This document shows positions 10,147-18,422 of a DNA stretch of 52,755 bases, one piece after another. The notes below the pieces were generated by a model that searched no databases, was not told the origin of the DNA, and was given only the letters and a program-made list of their open reading frames with translations. A program made the position numbers and the translations under genes. The first letter of the stretch is position 1. Every line of letters starts with the position of its first letter. The stretch comes from Paenibacillus popilliae ATCC 14706 (lineage in GTDB: Bacteria > Bacillota > Bacilli > Paenibacillales > Paenibacillaceae), in NCBI RefSeq assembly GCF_000315235.1, contig NZ_BALG01000002.1:1-52755 (forward strand), read 5' to 3'.

Positions 10147-10687
10147 TCCGCACCATTCCTCCGTATGGGATGTAGATGCGCGCCAAGTCATCAGGAAGCG
10201 TGCGGGTAAGAAAGCTGCGGACAAGAACTGCATTGGTTCCATTCACATTTTTGACAACGACTCGAAAAATATCTCCCACCTTCAAATAATATACCCGGTC
10301 TGGATCGGTTAGCGGTGCTGAGGTGTCCGGGAATAAGACGCGGTTCAAATCATCCGCATAATGAAAATCATAATACACCTCGAAGCGCGCTTGGAAGGTT
10401 CCGGCATCCGCCGGATCCGTATGGATAGGATTGTATTTCTTGATTCCATGCTCCATCTCGATATCGAATATATGGCCGGTTTGCGCCAGTTGAGCGTTCA
10501 GATCATTGACCATGTGCGGCGTAATAAATCCTTTGTCACGGACGGCATCGACAAATCCGGTAACGGACGAATAGGCCAGCGTATAGGCAAGCTGATCCTG
10601 CTGTTGATACGAAGCGCCTATCGGATACAGGAATATCAAATAACATGCAATGACAGCTGCGAACAATGTAATGATTCCTTTAGCCAC
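10133..10687 (-). CDS. Single-pass membrane protein, pilin-like, Tad-like operon
   Basis: The 184-residue protein begins with a basic residue and one hydrophobic helix (about residues 5-22) followed by an extracytoplasmic domain, a layout like TadE/TadF pseudopilins. No confident family match comes to mind. The polar part contains YYLKVGDIFRVVVKN and ends in IPYGGMVRNEDY. The start is a GTG eight bases after AAGGAG. It sits between two proteins of the same layout, downstream of the TadA and TadBC-like genes, so it is probably an export substrate or scaffold of that machine. Confidence 0.65.
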   Translation of the reverse strand: MAKGIITLFAAVIACYLIFLYPIGASYQQQDQLAYTLAYSSVTGFVDAVRDKGFITPHMVNDLNAQLAQTGHIFDIEMEHGIKKYNPIHTDPADAGTFQARFEVYYDFHYADDLNRVLFPDTSAPLTDPDRVYYLKVGDIFRVVVKNVNGTNAVLVRSFLTRTLPDDLARIYIPYGGMVRNEDY

Positions 10688-10702
10688 ACCGTAATCTCCT
10701 TC

Positions 10703-11086
10703 CTATAGCGGATCGAAAATCACCCTCTCCAGGATCCCGTCCGTACACCATACCTGTCTCATGCGATACAATCCGCTCAGCCAGATTCCCGAAGCGTCTA
10801 TACGATCCCGGTCCACATCCCGCCCATATTCTGTCGACCCAACTTGGATCACGGCATCTATCGCGCGAATATGATAGATCGATTGCAGCACGACCGCTCC
10901 CGTAACCGTATAGGTCTGTGGAATTTGCAGCCGGAGCGCGAGATTCGGGTCCCGCTCATCGAGAACCCGTTCCGCTTCATCCAGCAGAAGATTGTGAGCA
11001 GTTACCGCATCATGCGAGAACGAGAGCGCCGCCACAAAAAGGATAAGGGCAACCAAGAGGGATATCATGCGAGGGGCATTTTCCAT
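10703..11086 (-). CDS. Single-pass membrane protein, pilin-like, Tad-like operon
   Basis: This 127-residue protein has one hydrophobic segment near the N-terminus (about residues 7-21, MISLLVALILFVAAL) and a polar C-terminal domain. The start at 11086 is preceded by GGGGGAG; a reading from 11134 would add 16 residues without a better site. The mature part contains AERVLDERDPNLALRL and a short segment around YHIRAIDAVIQVG. It shares layout, not obvious sequence, with its two neighbours, as expected for a set of TadE/F-type pseudopilins. Function is inferred from context only. Confidence 0.6.
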   Translation of the reverse strand: MENAPRMISLLVALILFVAALSFSHDAVTAHNLLLDEAERVLDERDPNLALRLQIPQTYTVTGAVVLQSIYHIRAIDAVIQVGSTEYGRDVDRDRIDASGIWLSGLYRMRQVWCTDGILERVIFDPL

Positions 11087-11189
11087 AAAAATTCTCCCCC
11101 AAATCTCCAGTCCTTGCTCGAATGGCAGCACCAAGGACTGGACACAACTTTGAATTGCCGTTCAGGCACCCGTTGCTTGAATTCTCCAT

Positions 11190-11663
11190 TTACTGTTGCT
11201 CGAACACAATGCCGCGTGTTACATTGCTCTGGTCCACGATGACACGGGCTTTAAATTTGCCGCTCGGGTTGACATAGCTGTCCAGCGACTCCAGCGTCGA
11301 CAAATCGAGTCTTTCGTTGCGCTTCGCGCTGGAGAAGGTTCCGTTGTCAAGTACATCCGACCCGTAGTAGGTTCCTTCCTTAATTCCATGCGACTTGTTT
11401 TTGCCGGTGATGACGCGAATGCCGAACTGATCCTGCTTATAAAATTTGCGGATGGCGTTCACAACCTGGGAACCACTTACTGCTGTATTGTCATATACAG
11501 TGAACGATGCTTTGCTGAGCTCCGTCTGTATAGACGAGAATTCATTTTGCGCCGTCTTCGTCGCCTCCTGGGCGCTAACGAACAGCAATACGACAATCGT
11601 AATCAATGCAATGGTCAAAAAGATTCCCGCCGCTACCTTCAGCGCGGATTGAGCATTATTCAT
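11190..11663 (-). CDS. Single-pass membrane protein, candidate major pilin-like subunit
   Basis: The 157-residue protein has a short N-terminus, one long hydrophobic helix (about residues 8-31, with AAGIFLTIALITIVVLLFV) continuing into an amphipathic stretch AQNEFSSIQTELSKASF, then a globular part with residues GSQVVNAIRKFYKQDQF. The helix-then-globule layout is that of pilin-like subunits. It lacks a short basic leader with a type III cleavage site and is longer than classic Flp pilins. A GCTGC/GCAGC hairpin (11724-11738) lies between it and the upstream platform gene; it has no T-run and might be a processing or stability element that raises expression of this gene. Confidence 0.62.
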   Translation of the reverse strand: MNNAQSALKVAAGIFLTIALITIVVLLFVSAQEATKTAQNEFSSIQTELSKASFTVYDNTAVSGSQVVNAIRKFYKQDQFGIRVITGKNKSHGIKEGTYYGSDVLDNGTFSSAKRNERLDLSTLESLDSYVNPSGKFKARVIVDQSNVTRGIVFEQQ

Positions 11664-11752
11664 GGCAAATCAGCTGCTCCTTTTCGCAATTTTTGTTCTA
11701 TTGGTCTCTGATTGGTATGCCTGGCTGCCCGAAGCAGCTTACTGGCCGGAAG

Positions 11753-13768
11753 TTACAATTGGCGAATTTGTTCAAAAGACGTACGCATTTGCTCACCGCT
11801 CATCCAGACGAGCGGTATAACCAAGTATAAAAAGACGAGCGCATACATCGGCGCGAATCCGAACCATTTTCCCCATACTGCTTTGGCATCGATGCTCTTC
11901 TCATAATGCTGCTTGATCATCTCCTGCTCATATAGCCAGTCCTGCTCTACGTCATCGAAGGCTTGGTGAAGCGGAATCAGATCGAAGGCCAATTCGATTT
12001 TTTCGACGAAGCGGACAAAGTCCGGATAGGGGGCATCCCGCTTCAGTTGCTGCAGCGCCTCCTCCGCCCCGCTCTCCCAATTCATGAGGCATGCGTGCAG
12101 CGGCCTTTTGAAATAAATAGAGCTGCGCCCCATCCAGCCCACGATCTGTTCAGCCGTCATGCGGTCGAAAGCTCTCAGCAGCAAGGTTAGCGTCTGGAAC
12201 TGGCTAATCTCCGTCCTCATGTCGATATGCTGCAGTCGGATCCGAAGATGAAGGAGGACGACCGGGCAAGCATAAGCGGCAAGACTTGCGGCAAGGACCA
12301 GCACCACCTCCCACCACTGAATGCGGCTCCCTTGCAGCCGATCCGTATAGTGGGCGAAGTAGATGGCTAACTGCTTCGATTTCCGTTCGCTTGACACCGA
12401 AGGGTGAGCCAGGAGTTGTCCCCTCCACGTCTCAAGCGCTTCCTGCGACGGCTGCCCGGCGCTGCTGCCGGGGATTGGCGGCATCTCCAGCCCAAGCGCC
12501 GTCATCTGCCGCTGAAGTTGATTCCACGCCCCGGAAGAGGCTATCGACTGCAATAGGAACAGCAGACAGACGCCGCAACAAAGCACGACTACAGCCAAGG
12601 CCCAGCGCCGGGCATTGAATTGATCAACCGGCATATCATCGTTCCCCTCTCTCAGCAACCGCTGGATCCGGCGAATCACTGCCGCCGGCGTGCGGGCCAT
12701 CAAACGGTGCACGAGGCGCTTAACGGCAGGACGGGTCCAGAGACGGTGCTCCCATGTCCGTCGGACCACAGCTTCGGCCCCCCGGCCTGCCTGCCAATGC
12801 AACTGAAGCAGCAGCCTATGGCAAATGAAGACCGTAATGAACACCGCCAGTTGAAGCAGCCAGCCGAGCTTGCTCTCATAAAATTGATCCATCAACGGGA
12901 AATAGGCCTTTGCCCATCGGGCGAGCGGGTTAGCGAATAACACGGGTGCGACCGCAATCGCCTGGAGCCCGCTCAGCAAATAGTCCAGCCGGGAGCGCAT
13001 CGTCAATTCTAGATGCATCTCTCTGATAAGCATCGAGATGCCTTGAAGATAGGATGATCCTTGCCGCTGAGGCGGATCCCCGTATTCGACCACGAAGCGC
13101 GACAATCCGGCGAACAGCTTAAAGTAACGGTTTGGAGCCGCCTCCTCATACGCGGCCAGGGCCGCTTCCGGCTCATGTTCATCCATCATGTCTAGCATTC
13201 GTTTCATATGGGGCTCAAGCATCGGGTGGCTGCCGTCCGCCGCCTCGGCGATCGCCGCATCGACCATGCGATGGCGATGATAGGCTTGCCTTACACTGGC
13301 GAAGGCCTCCGCCCCAAGCTTCATCAGCTTGTGTTCGGCGCGCTGGACAGCCACATCCCGGTACAGCCCTTCCACGACGCTCAATACGAGCACAAGCATG
13401 AGCCATGATAGCACATCCTGTTCGAACAAGAGGAACACAATCGCCGCCAACGCAGCTGTCGCGGCGCTGCCGAGCAAGACGGCTGCCGTCTTCTGGCGCA
13501 GCAGCCATGCATCATACGAATAGAATGGGCTTAGCCGCCGCCGGATTGCGTGGGACCGTCCCTTTAACAGCGGTGTCTTCCCAGCTATCACATAGAACCG
13601 TTGCAGCCCCGCATGCCATGCCGCTTTGATATATCCGCCCCAAGATTCGCTTTGCCGCGGGAATAGATGAGCCTGTCCCGCTTCAAGCCCCCGACTGATT
13701 CGCCAGAGCAGAATACCAACGGCTGCCGAGACGGAGGCCAGCGCCATTAGCACAGTACTAACCGGCAA
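11753..13768 (-). CDS. Fused TadB/TadC-like inner-membrane platform protein
   Basis: The 671-residue protein looks like two T2SF/GspF-type platform units joined. The first half has membrane segments near residues 4-22, 95-135, 263-285 and 301-322, with a helical cytoplasmic part between. The second half has segments near 389-408, 486-508 and 638-656, again with a cytoplasmic helical part (about 510-630) before the last segments. TadB and TadC are normally separate proteins of about 300 residues each. The start is a TTG at 13768 seven bases after AGGAGGG and overlaps the end of tadA by 11 bases, so the ATPase and the platform are translationally coupled, as expected for partners. Confidence 0.72.
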   Translation of the reverse strand: MPVSTVLMALASVSAAVGILLWRISRGLEAGQAHLFPRQSESWGGYIKAAWHAGLQRFYVIAGKTPLLKGRSHAIRRRLSPFYSYDAWLLRQKTAAVLLGSAATAALAAIVFLLFEQDVLSWLMLVLVLSVVEGLYRDVAVQRAEHKLMKLGAEAFASVRQAYHRHRMVDAAIAEAADGSHPMLEPHMKRMLDMMDEHEPEAALAAYEEAAPNRYFKLFAGLSRFVVEYGDPPQRQGSSYLQGISMLIREMHLELTMRSRLDYLLSGLQAIAVAPVLFANPLARWAKAYFPLMDQFYESKLGWLLQLAVFITVFICHRLLLQLHWQAGRGAEAVVRRTWEHRLWTRPAVKRLVHRLMARTPAAVIRRIQRLLREGNDDMPVDQFNARRWALAVVVLCCGVCLLFLLQSIASSGAWNQLQRQMTALGLEMPPIPGSSAGQPSQEALETWRGQLLAHPSVSSERKSKQLAIYFAHYTDRLQGSRIQWWEVVLVLAASLAAYACPVVLLHLRIRLQHIDMRTEISQFQTLTLLLRAFDRMTAEQIVGWMGRSSIYFKRPLHACLMNWESGAEEALQQLKRDAPYPDFVRFVEKIELAFDLIPLHQAFDDVEQDWLYEQEMIKQHYEKSIDAKAVWGKWFGFAPMYALVFLYLVIPLVWMSGEQMRTSFEQIRQL

Positions 13769-15644
13769 TCGCCATCCCTCCTTCCTGGGTCAGCCATTCG
13801 CGGAACCTGCGCTTGTCCTCGGCTGTCATTTCCTGCTCCATTGCTTCCGCCTGCCGATCAGAAATCGGATGAACCAAGCAGTACCGGCCTTCCCGGTATT
13901 CGACGATATTGCGGTATTCGAACACGCGCGTACGGTCAAGCCGGCGGTGCAGCTTCTCCGAGGACAGAATATAACGTTCCCAGGATAGTCCTGCGATCCC
14001 GCTCCCCACGTCCGGCAGCATGTCCCCTGGCTCCAGATCCGCTACCGGGACGCACTCGGTTATCCGCTCGATATAGCGTTTGCCGTTCACGTCACGTGCC
14101 AGATGCACATCAAAGTGGAGAACGCCGCAAACCTGCTGCTCCGCAATCGCTTCATTATGGAACATCCCGCTTTTAAGCAGCGAGTTGCGAATTGCGAAAA
14201 TAAGATCCGGGAACGTTTTCGCATGATGCGTGAAGACGGTGAACAAGCTTGCGACCTGCGCCATTTGAATCATCCAGGCCGCCACCGGATCGGTAGCGAC
14301 CTCACCGAGTATATGCACCGTGCCGTCCGTTTTCTTCTGCACGTCTAGCCCGGCCTGGCCGGTGATGCGCTCGGTCTCCCTAAGCGAGACAATATTTCGT
14401 TGTGGATACAGGCGCCGCAAATGAAGCTCGAACGCCTGCTCCTGCACGCGAAGCGGATAGAACGGATAGATAGCTTGGACTAGCGCCATCAATAGCGTCG
14501 TTTTCCCCGATCCTTGCGCCCCGGTAATGGCCGTCACCCGCGCCCCTTTCATTAAATAAGTAAGCAGGGCGATCGGCAGCTCCGCGTTATTGTCCGTAAT
14601 TAGCTGTGAAAGCGTTACCTGGCTCGTATCAAATTTGCGGATGAAGAAGCACCATGCTTCAGCAAAGGGAGGGCGGAGAACGACAACCCGCGAACCATCC
14701 TTCATATGGTTCACCCGGTAGCCGTCCGCTTCGGTCAGCGGGCCGGGCGATTGATATTTGTAAATGTTATGGCACACCCTTCGCAGCTCCGCATCGCTGC
14801 CAAAGGAAAGAAACGCGAACCGAATCGATTTGCCTTTATAAAAAATCCACACACTGTCACAGGCACGGATATGCTCCTTGGCCGGCTCCCCCGATTCCGG
14901 CTGCATCAAATCGGCGTACGGCGAGCCGGCCAACACCTCAGGGACCCCGTTAACGCCGCCGGATACGCCGTCAATGCGCATATCACGTATCTCATCAATA
15001 ACCGAGAACCCTTTATACCGCTGATACAGTCGCTGAGCTACAATCCGTATCCGATCGCGGTACGCGAACTTCAGTCGCTCCAGCCGAAACGCTGCGTCGA
15101 CATCTGCGCTCGTAACGACATAGCCTGATTCGTCTTCCTCAGACGGAAGAACTCTTAATTCATCCCACTTGAATGTCCGAATCAATTCATCCAATGCGCC
15201 GTACCCGTATCGCTGCTTGTATACATACAGGAGTAAGTCAAACTTGTCCTGCACAGTCAGCAGAGCCGGACGGTTGAACGAGATAAGCCGCTCCACCTCA
15301 TCTGTCGTGAGCTTAATATGCTGTTCGATAATATCGACAATCCACTCTTTAATATATTTCTTGGCCGCAGGATCGCCGCTGTTGCATGCTTTCAGCGCCT
15401 TTTTGAGCGCCTGCCGCCGCACCGTCTCGCGCCGGAATTCCTCTTCATTCGTATGCACATTCATCAGAATGTCAGAGGTCCACATTATGAAATACTGCTT
15501 CACGACAGCGTCGAGTTTCTCCCATGTCCAATCCTGCCGCTTGTCTGCAATGGCCGCCTCCCTTCCCTTGCTGTGCAGACGCAGCACCAATCCGGCAAGC
15601 GTGCCCGCAGTAAAGACTGCGACGAGAATTTCGTTCCAGAACAT
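13758..15644 (-). CDS. TadA/CpaF-type secretion ATPase
   Basis: This is the hexameric motor that powers subunit extrusion in Tad (type IVc) pili. The 628-residue protein has the Walker A motif GAQGSGKTT at about 375-383, an Asp/Glu-box region with RETER near 422, the Walker B-like HILGEV at about 444-449 and the His-box THHAKT near 472-477, all in the right order. The C-terminal part is longer than usual and the N-terminus adds about 200 residues, including a hydrophobic stretch at 5-21, to the normal CpaF core. It overlaps the platform gene downstream and follows the TadZ-like gene by four bases. All catalytic motifs look intact, in contrast to the neighbouring TadZ-like proteins. Confidence 0.85.
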   Translation of the reverse strand: MFWNEILVAVFTAGTLAGLVLRLHSKGREAAIADKRQDWTWEKLDAVVKQYFIMWTSDILMNVHTNEEEFRRETVRRQALKKALKACNSGDPAAKKYIKEWIVDIIEQHIKLTTDEVERLISFNRPALLTVQDKFDLLLYVYKQRYGYGALDELIRTFKWDELRVLPSEEDESGYVVTSADVDAAFRLERLKFAYRDRIRIVAQRLYQRYKGFSVIDEIRDMRIDGVSGGVNGVPEVLAGSPYADLMQPESGEPAKEHIRACDSVWIFYKGKSIRFAFLSFGSDAELRRVCHNIYKYQSPGPLTEADGYRVNHMKDGSRVVVLRPPFAEAWCFFIRKFDTSQVTLSQLITDNNAELPIALLTYLMKGARVTAITGAQGSGKTTLLMALVQAIYPFYPLRVQEQAFELHLRRLYPQRNIVSLRETERITGQAGLDVQKKTDGTVHILGEVATDPVAAWMIQMAQVASLFTVFTHHAKTFPDLIFAIRNSLLKSGMFHNEAIAEQQVCGVLHFDVHLARDVNGKRYIERITECVPVADLEPGDMLPDVGSGIAGLSWERYILSSEKLHRRLDRTRVFEYRNIVEYREGRYCLVHPISDRQAEAMEQEMTAEDKRRFREWLTQEGGMAIAG

Positions 15645-15648
15645 GCGC

Positions 15649-16473
15649 TCACCCCGCTTCCCCTGGACCAGAACGCGCTATCGCGCCTGACTCCGACATA
15701 AGCCATTTCGCCAGCTTCTTGTGTTGATCGGCGAATCCATTCCGCTGTTTCCGCTGCGGCTTCATGAGCTGTTGAATATACCAGGCAAGCAGCTTGCCAT
15801 CGTCTGCGGCGTTGCGGAAAGCGGCGGAGTGCGGAATAATGAAGAGCGGTACCTCCGGCTTGTATTGACGCCGAATCCGGACAGCATTTTGCCGGATATC
15901 GTCATCATACATGCCTAATATATAGGCGGATACGGGAGAACCCCGATCGCAAAATGAGGCCTCTAACGATGGACGCTGCTGGCTGGCGACGAGCAGCGTC
16001 CCATGCACCCGCGCCCCGACAGCCTGCACCATTTCCTCATCTTCCCTGCCCGCGTCCCACAGCAAAATGTCGTACCGCTTTTCTGCCAGTCTCATGATCC
16101 TCGGTATCCATTGGTACAGCTTGGCTCTGCCGGACAATCGTTCATGTACGACGTCAAATCCAGTCAGCATATCGAGATTGCGCATGACGGGAGCTGTAAA
16201 GGATACGAACATATCATCCTCCACTTGCTGGTGCTCCAGCATGCGAAGGAAATTGCTCCAACCGTTCGGAGTGGCGCGATAATGGATCGAAGACGCAGCC
16301 TCCGGCTTCGGCAGGAGCGCCTCCAGACCCCCTCCACGCTGATCGGTATGAATGAGAAGCACGCGCAACTGGAAGCGCCAGGCGATCGTCATTCCCAAGC
16401 ATGCCATCAAGGAAGTGCTTCCGCACATTCCCCGTCCCGCCGAACGTATCATCCAATGCTTGCATAGCGGCAT
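15649..16473 (-). CDS. TadZ/CpaE-like P-loop protein with degenerate Walker A
   Basis: The 274-residue protein has the MinD/ParA-like layout of TadZ proteins, which place Tad machines in the cell. The N-terminal loop reads GRGMCGSTS (about residues 13-21), where a KGGxGKT-type motif would be expected, so the signature lysine is missing. A strand VLLIHTDQRGGG follows, and then YDILLWDAG at the Walker B position. The C-terminal tail is basic. It lies four bases before tadA and six bases after a related gene. The ATG at 16473 has a rather distant AAAGGA site, so the start is not fully certain. The functional call rests on position and fold pattern. Confidence 0.6.
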   Translation of the reverse strand: MPLCKHWMIRSAGRGMCGSTSLMACLGMTIAWRFQLRVLLIHTDQRGGGLEALLPKPEAASSIHYRATPNGWSNFLRMLEHQQVEDDMFVSFTAPVMRNLDMLTGFDVVHERLSGRAKLYQWIPRIMRLAEKRYDILLWDAGREDEEMVQAVGARVHGTLLVASQQRPSLEASFCDRGSPVSAYILGMYDDDIRQNAVRIRRQYKPEVPLFIIPHSAAFRNAADDGKLLAWYIQQLMKPQRKQRNGFADQHKKLAKWLMSESGAIARSGPGEAG

Positions 16474-16479
16474 GTTTGA

Positions 16480-17193
16480 TTACCGTCCTTTCGTCTTGGC
16501 CTTCAGGCATCTTCTCCATTCTTTGTCCCCTAACGGACCCGCAATCTGTTCCATCAGCTTGCGCCATGCTTTTCTCGTTCTGCGCGCATAGGCCTGAAGA
16601 CGTATCGTTCCCGCTTGCTCCTGCTCCATCTTCGCCGTCCAATCCCGATCGTCTTCGGGAATGACTACTGTGGCCTCCGACCAGCGCTGCTTGAATCCGG
16701 ACTGGTACAGCTCCTTCACGAATTCCAGCTCGGACTCCGGCTCCAAAGAACGGAACAGCACCGGAATGAATACGAGCGGTTCCCCTTCCTGATTGTGCTG
16801 GAAGGCAGCCAGCCACTCTTTGTTCTTCGCGATGTGATAGCTCTCTACAGTCTGGCAGAGGAAGCGGCAATTCGCTTCCGCCCATTGCGCGGGAGCAAAA
16901 AATGCGGCTGAATCCGTATCAACAAGGACATCATCATAGCTCGGTGGCGCCTCACCTTCCCGCTTCAGTCTCCGGAACGCGTCCATCCACTCCGAGCATC
17001 CGGTCAGGACATCGAAGCCGTTCCAGTTGATAAGATTCATCGACGGATCCGATCCAGCAACCCGGTACGCATTCCATTGCGCCCGGCTCCCGTCAATCAA
17101 CAGTACTTTGCGCTGTAGCCGGGCCAGCAATGTGCAGACTGCAAATAAATGTTCACTCTTGTCTACGCTTCCAATAAAAACTGCGCTGATCAA
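16480..17193 (-). CDS. Second TadZ/CpaE-like protein, P-loop lost
   Basis: This 237-residue protein follows the same order of elements as MinD/CpaE proteins: a first strand ISAVFIGS, a helix, a second strand KVLLIDGSRAQWN, and a YDDVLVDTDS segment where Walker B would be. The loop after strand one reads GSVDKSEH and cannot bind nucleotide in the usual way. The likely start is a TTG at 17193, six bases after a run of seven G; an upstream GTG in the same frame at 17220 overlaps the preceding gene. An internal part (16567-16786) is duplicated at 8919-9135. Its role may be a structural partner of the next, related protein. Confidence 0.55.
   Translation of the reverse strand: MISAVFIGSVDKSEHLFAVCTLLARLQRKVLLIDGSRAQWNAYRVAGSDPSMNLINWNGFDVLTGCSEWMDAFRRLKREGEAPPSYDDVLVDTDSAAFFAPAQWAEANCRFLCQTVESYHIAKNKEWLAAFQHNQEGEPLVFIPVLFRSLEPESELEFVKELYQSGFKQRWSEATVVIPEDDRDWTAKMEQEQAGTIRLQAYARRTRKAWRKLMEQIAGPLGDKEWRRCLKAKTKGR
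16567..16786 (-). repeat. Source copy of the roughly 217-bp direct repeat flanking the Tad-like core
   Basis: This 220-base segment inside the second TadZ-like gene matches 8919-9135 in the same orientation. Differences by eye are about ten substitutions and one 3-base indel. The two copies are 7.6 kb apart and enclose the pilin-like genes, tadBC, tadA and the first TadZ-like gene. Confidence 0.85.
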
Positions 17194-17210
17194 TCGAATC
17201 CCCCCCTTCT

Positions 17211-18422
17211 TCACTTCCACTTCTGCCGGTAACGGCGGACAGGCTCGGAGAAGATCGATTCGTGCTCAGCCGCGTCTTCTGCATGATGTCCGAATCCGCC
17301 TGCCCCTTGCTGTGAGGACTTCTCCGGAAAGGAATGATCGGCTCCATCCGGATGCATCGGCTCTGTTGACCGTCCGTCTGTATCCTTCGCTTTTCCTGCG
17401 CCTTCGGGAACCGTATTCGGAAATAACCGCTGCGTATCCTGGGCTAACGGTTCTGCGAACGTGCCGCCCTTCGGACCGACGAACGGAGAATCCCTTACCG
17501 CCTGCGGTACCCTTCCGGTCAGCGGAGATTCCTCGGTTGCCCGGGCGGAAACAGGATAACCAGTCGCCGGCCGCCCATGCTCAGGGCTCATTCTGGCCCC
17601 GCTGTGAGCGTCACTCTTGTCGGCCCATGCCTTTTCCATTTGTTGGCGAAGGCGGGACATGAACGCCGCATTGGCCTGCTTCACGATATTCGGGTTCGAC
17701 TGCATCAGCTTCAGTACCTGTTCATTCGACGGATAATTGACTACCGCATCCTTTTGCAGTTGAGGTTCGATATACCGCAATGCATAAATCTGCCCCCCAT
17801 GCAAATAAGCGTCCACACAGCCGCTGGAGAACGACAACCGTTCCCGCTCATCCATCTGCAGCCAGACGATAGGTCCCTGCAGGTCATGAACCGCCTTGCG
17901 GGACAGGACGACATAATCTTGGCCATCGGGGAACCGGATGCGCACATCAATTGTATCGCGCTTGCTCAACAGCAGCGGCAGTTGAATGATCGCCGTCTCC
18001 ACCCAGCGCATATCATCCGCCAGCCGCGCCTTTTCATGCAACAGCGAGGCAAGCACCGGAGTTTTGGCCGATACGTCGATTTTCAACACTTTGCCGATGG
18101 CGTCGCTGGCATGTTGCACCCAGCCGACCGTCACAGCCGATTCCGCGATATCCCGCCTCATCAGATCGGCCTTGCTGATTCGGGTCCCGGCCTGAAGTGG
18201 CCGCTCGAACACCCATATCGTCGATTGCTGTTTCTGCTGTTCCGCAACCAGACGCTCCAGTCGTTCCAATTCCTGCTTATAATCGGCTTCCACCGATGAC
18301 CGTAGCGCAAATAAGTGGCGGTCGGACCACCACAGGCAGACACCGAACAAGATGCCTGCCGCCGCTGCGCCGCACAGCGCGGACCACGCCATTTGCTTGC
18401 TTCTCCGTGTCCATCGTCTCAA
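17211..18422 (-). CDS. CpaB/RcpC-like protein with SAF domain
   Basis: CpaB/RcpC proteins link the Tad machine to the cell envelope. The 403-residue protein has a basic N-terminus (RRWTRRSK), one membrane helix at about residues 12-30, a coiled-coil-like stretch (DYKQELERLERLVAEQQKQQ), and then an SAF-type region with VFERPLQAGTRISKADLMRRDI followed by SAKTPVLASLL. The C-terminal 120 residues are a Gly/Pro/Ser-rich, probably disordered tail. I place the start at the TTG (18422) that overlaps the stop of the kinase gene and follows AAAGGAGAGG; readings from further upstream lie inside the kinase gene. Confidence 0.68.
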   Translation of the reverse strand: MRRWTRRSKQMAWSALCGAAAAGILFGVCLWWSDRHLFALRSSVEADYKQELERLERLVAEQQKQQSTIWVFERPLQAGTRISKADLMRRDIAESAVTVGWVQHASDAIGKVLKIDVSAKTPVLASLLHEKARLADDMRWVETAIIQLPLLLSKRDTIDVRIRFPDGQDYVVLSRKAVHDLQGPIVWLQMDERERLSFSSGCVDAYLHGGQIYALRYIEPQLQKDAVVNYPSNEQVLKLMQSNPNIVKQANAAFMSRLRQQMEKAWADKSDAHSGARMSPEHGRPATGYPVSARATEESPLTGRVPQAVRDSPFVGPKGGTFAEPLAQDTQRLFPNTVPEGAGKAKDTDGRSTEPMHPDGADHSFPEKSSQQGAGGFGHHAEDAAEHESIFSEPVRRYRQKWK

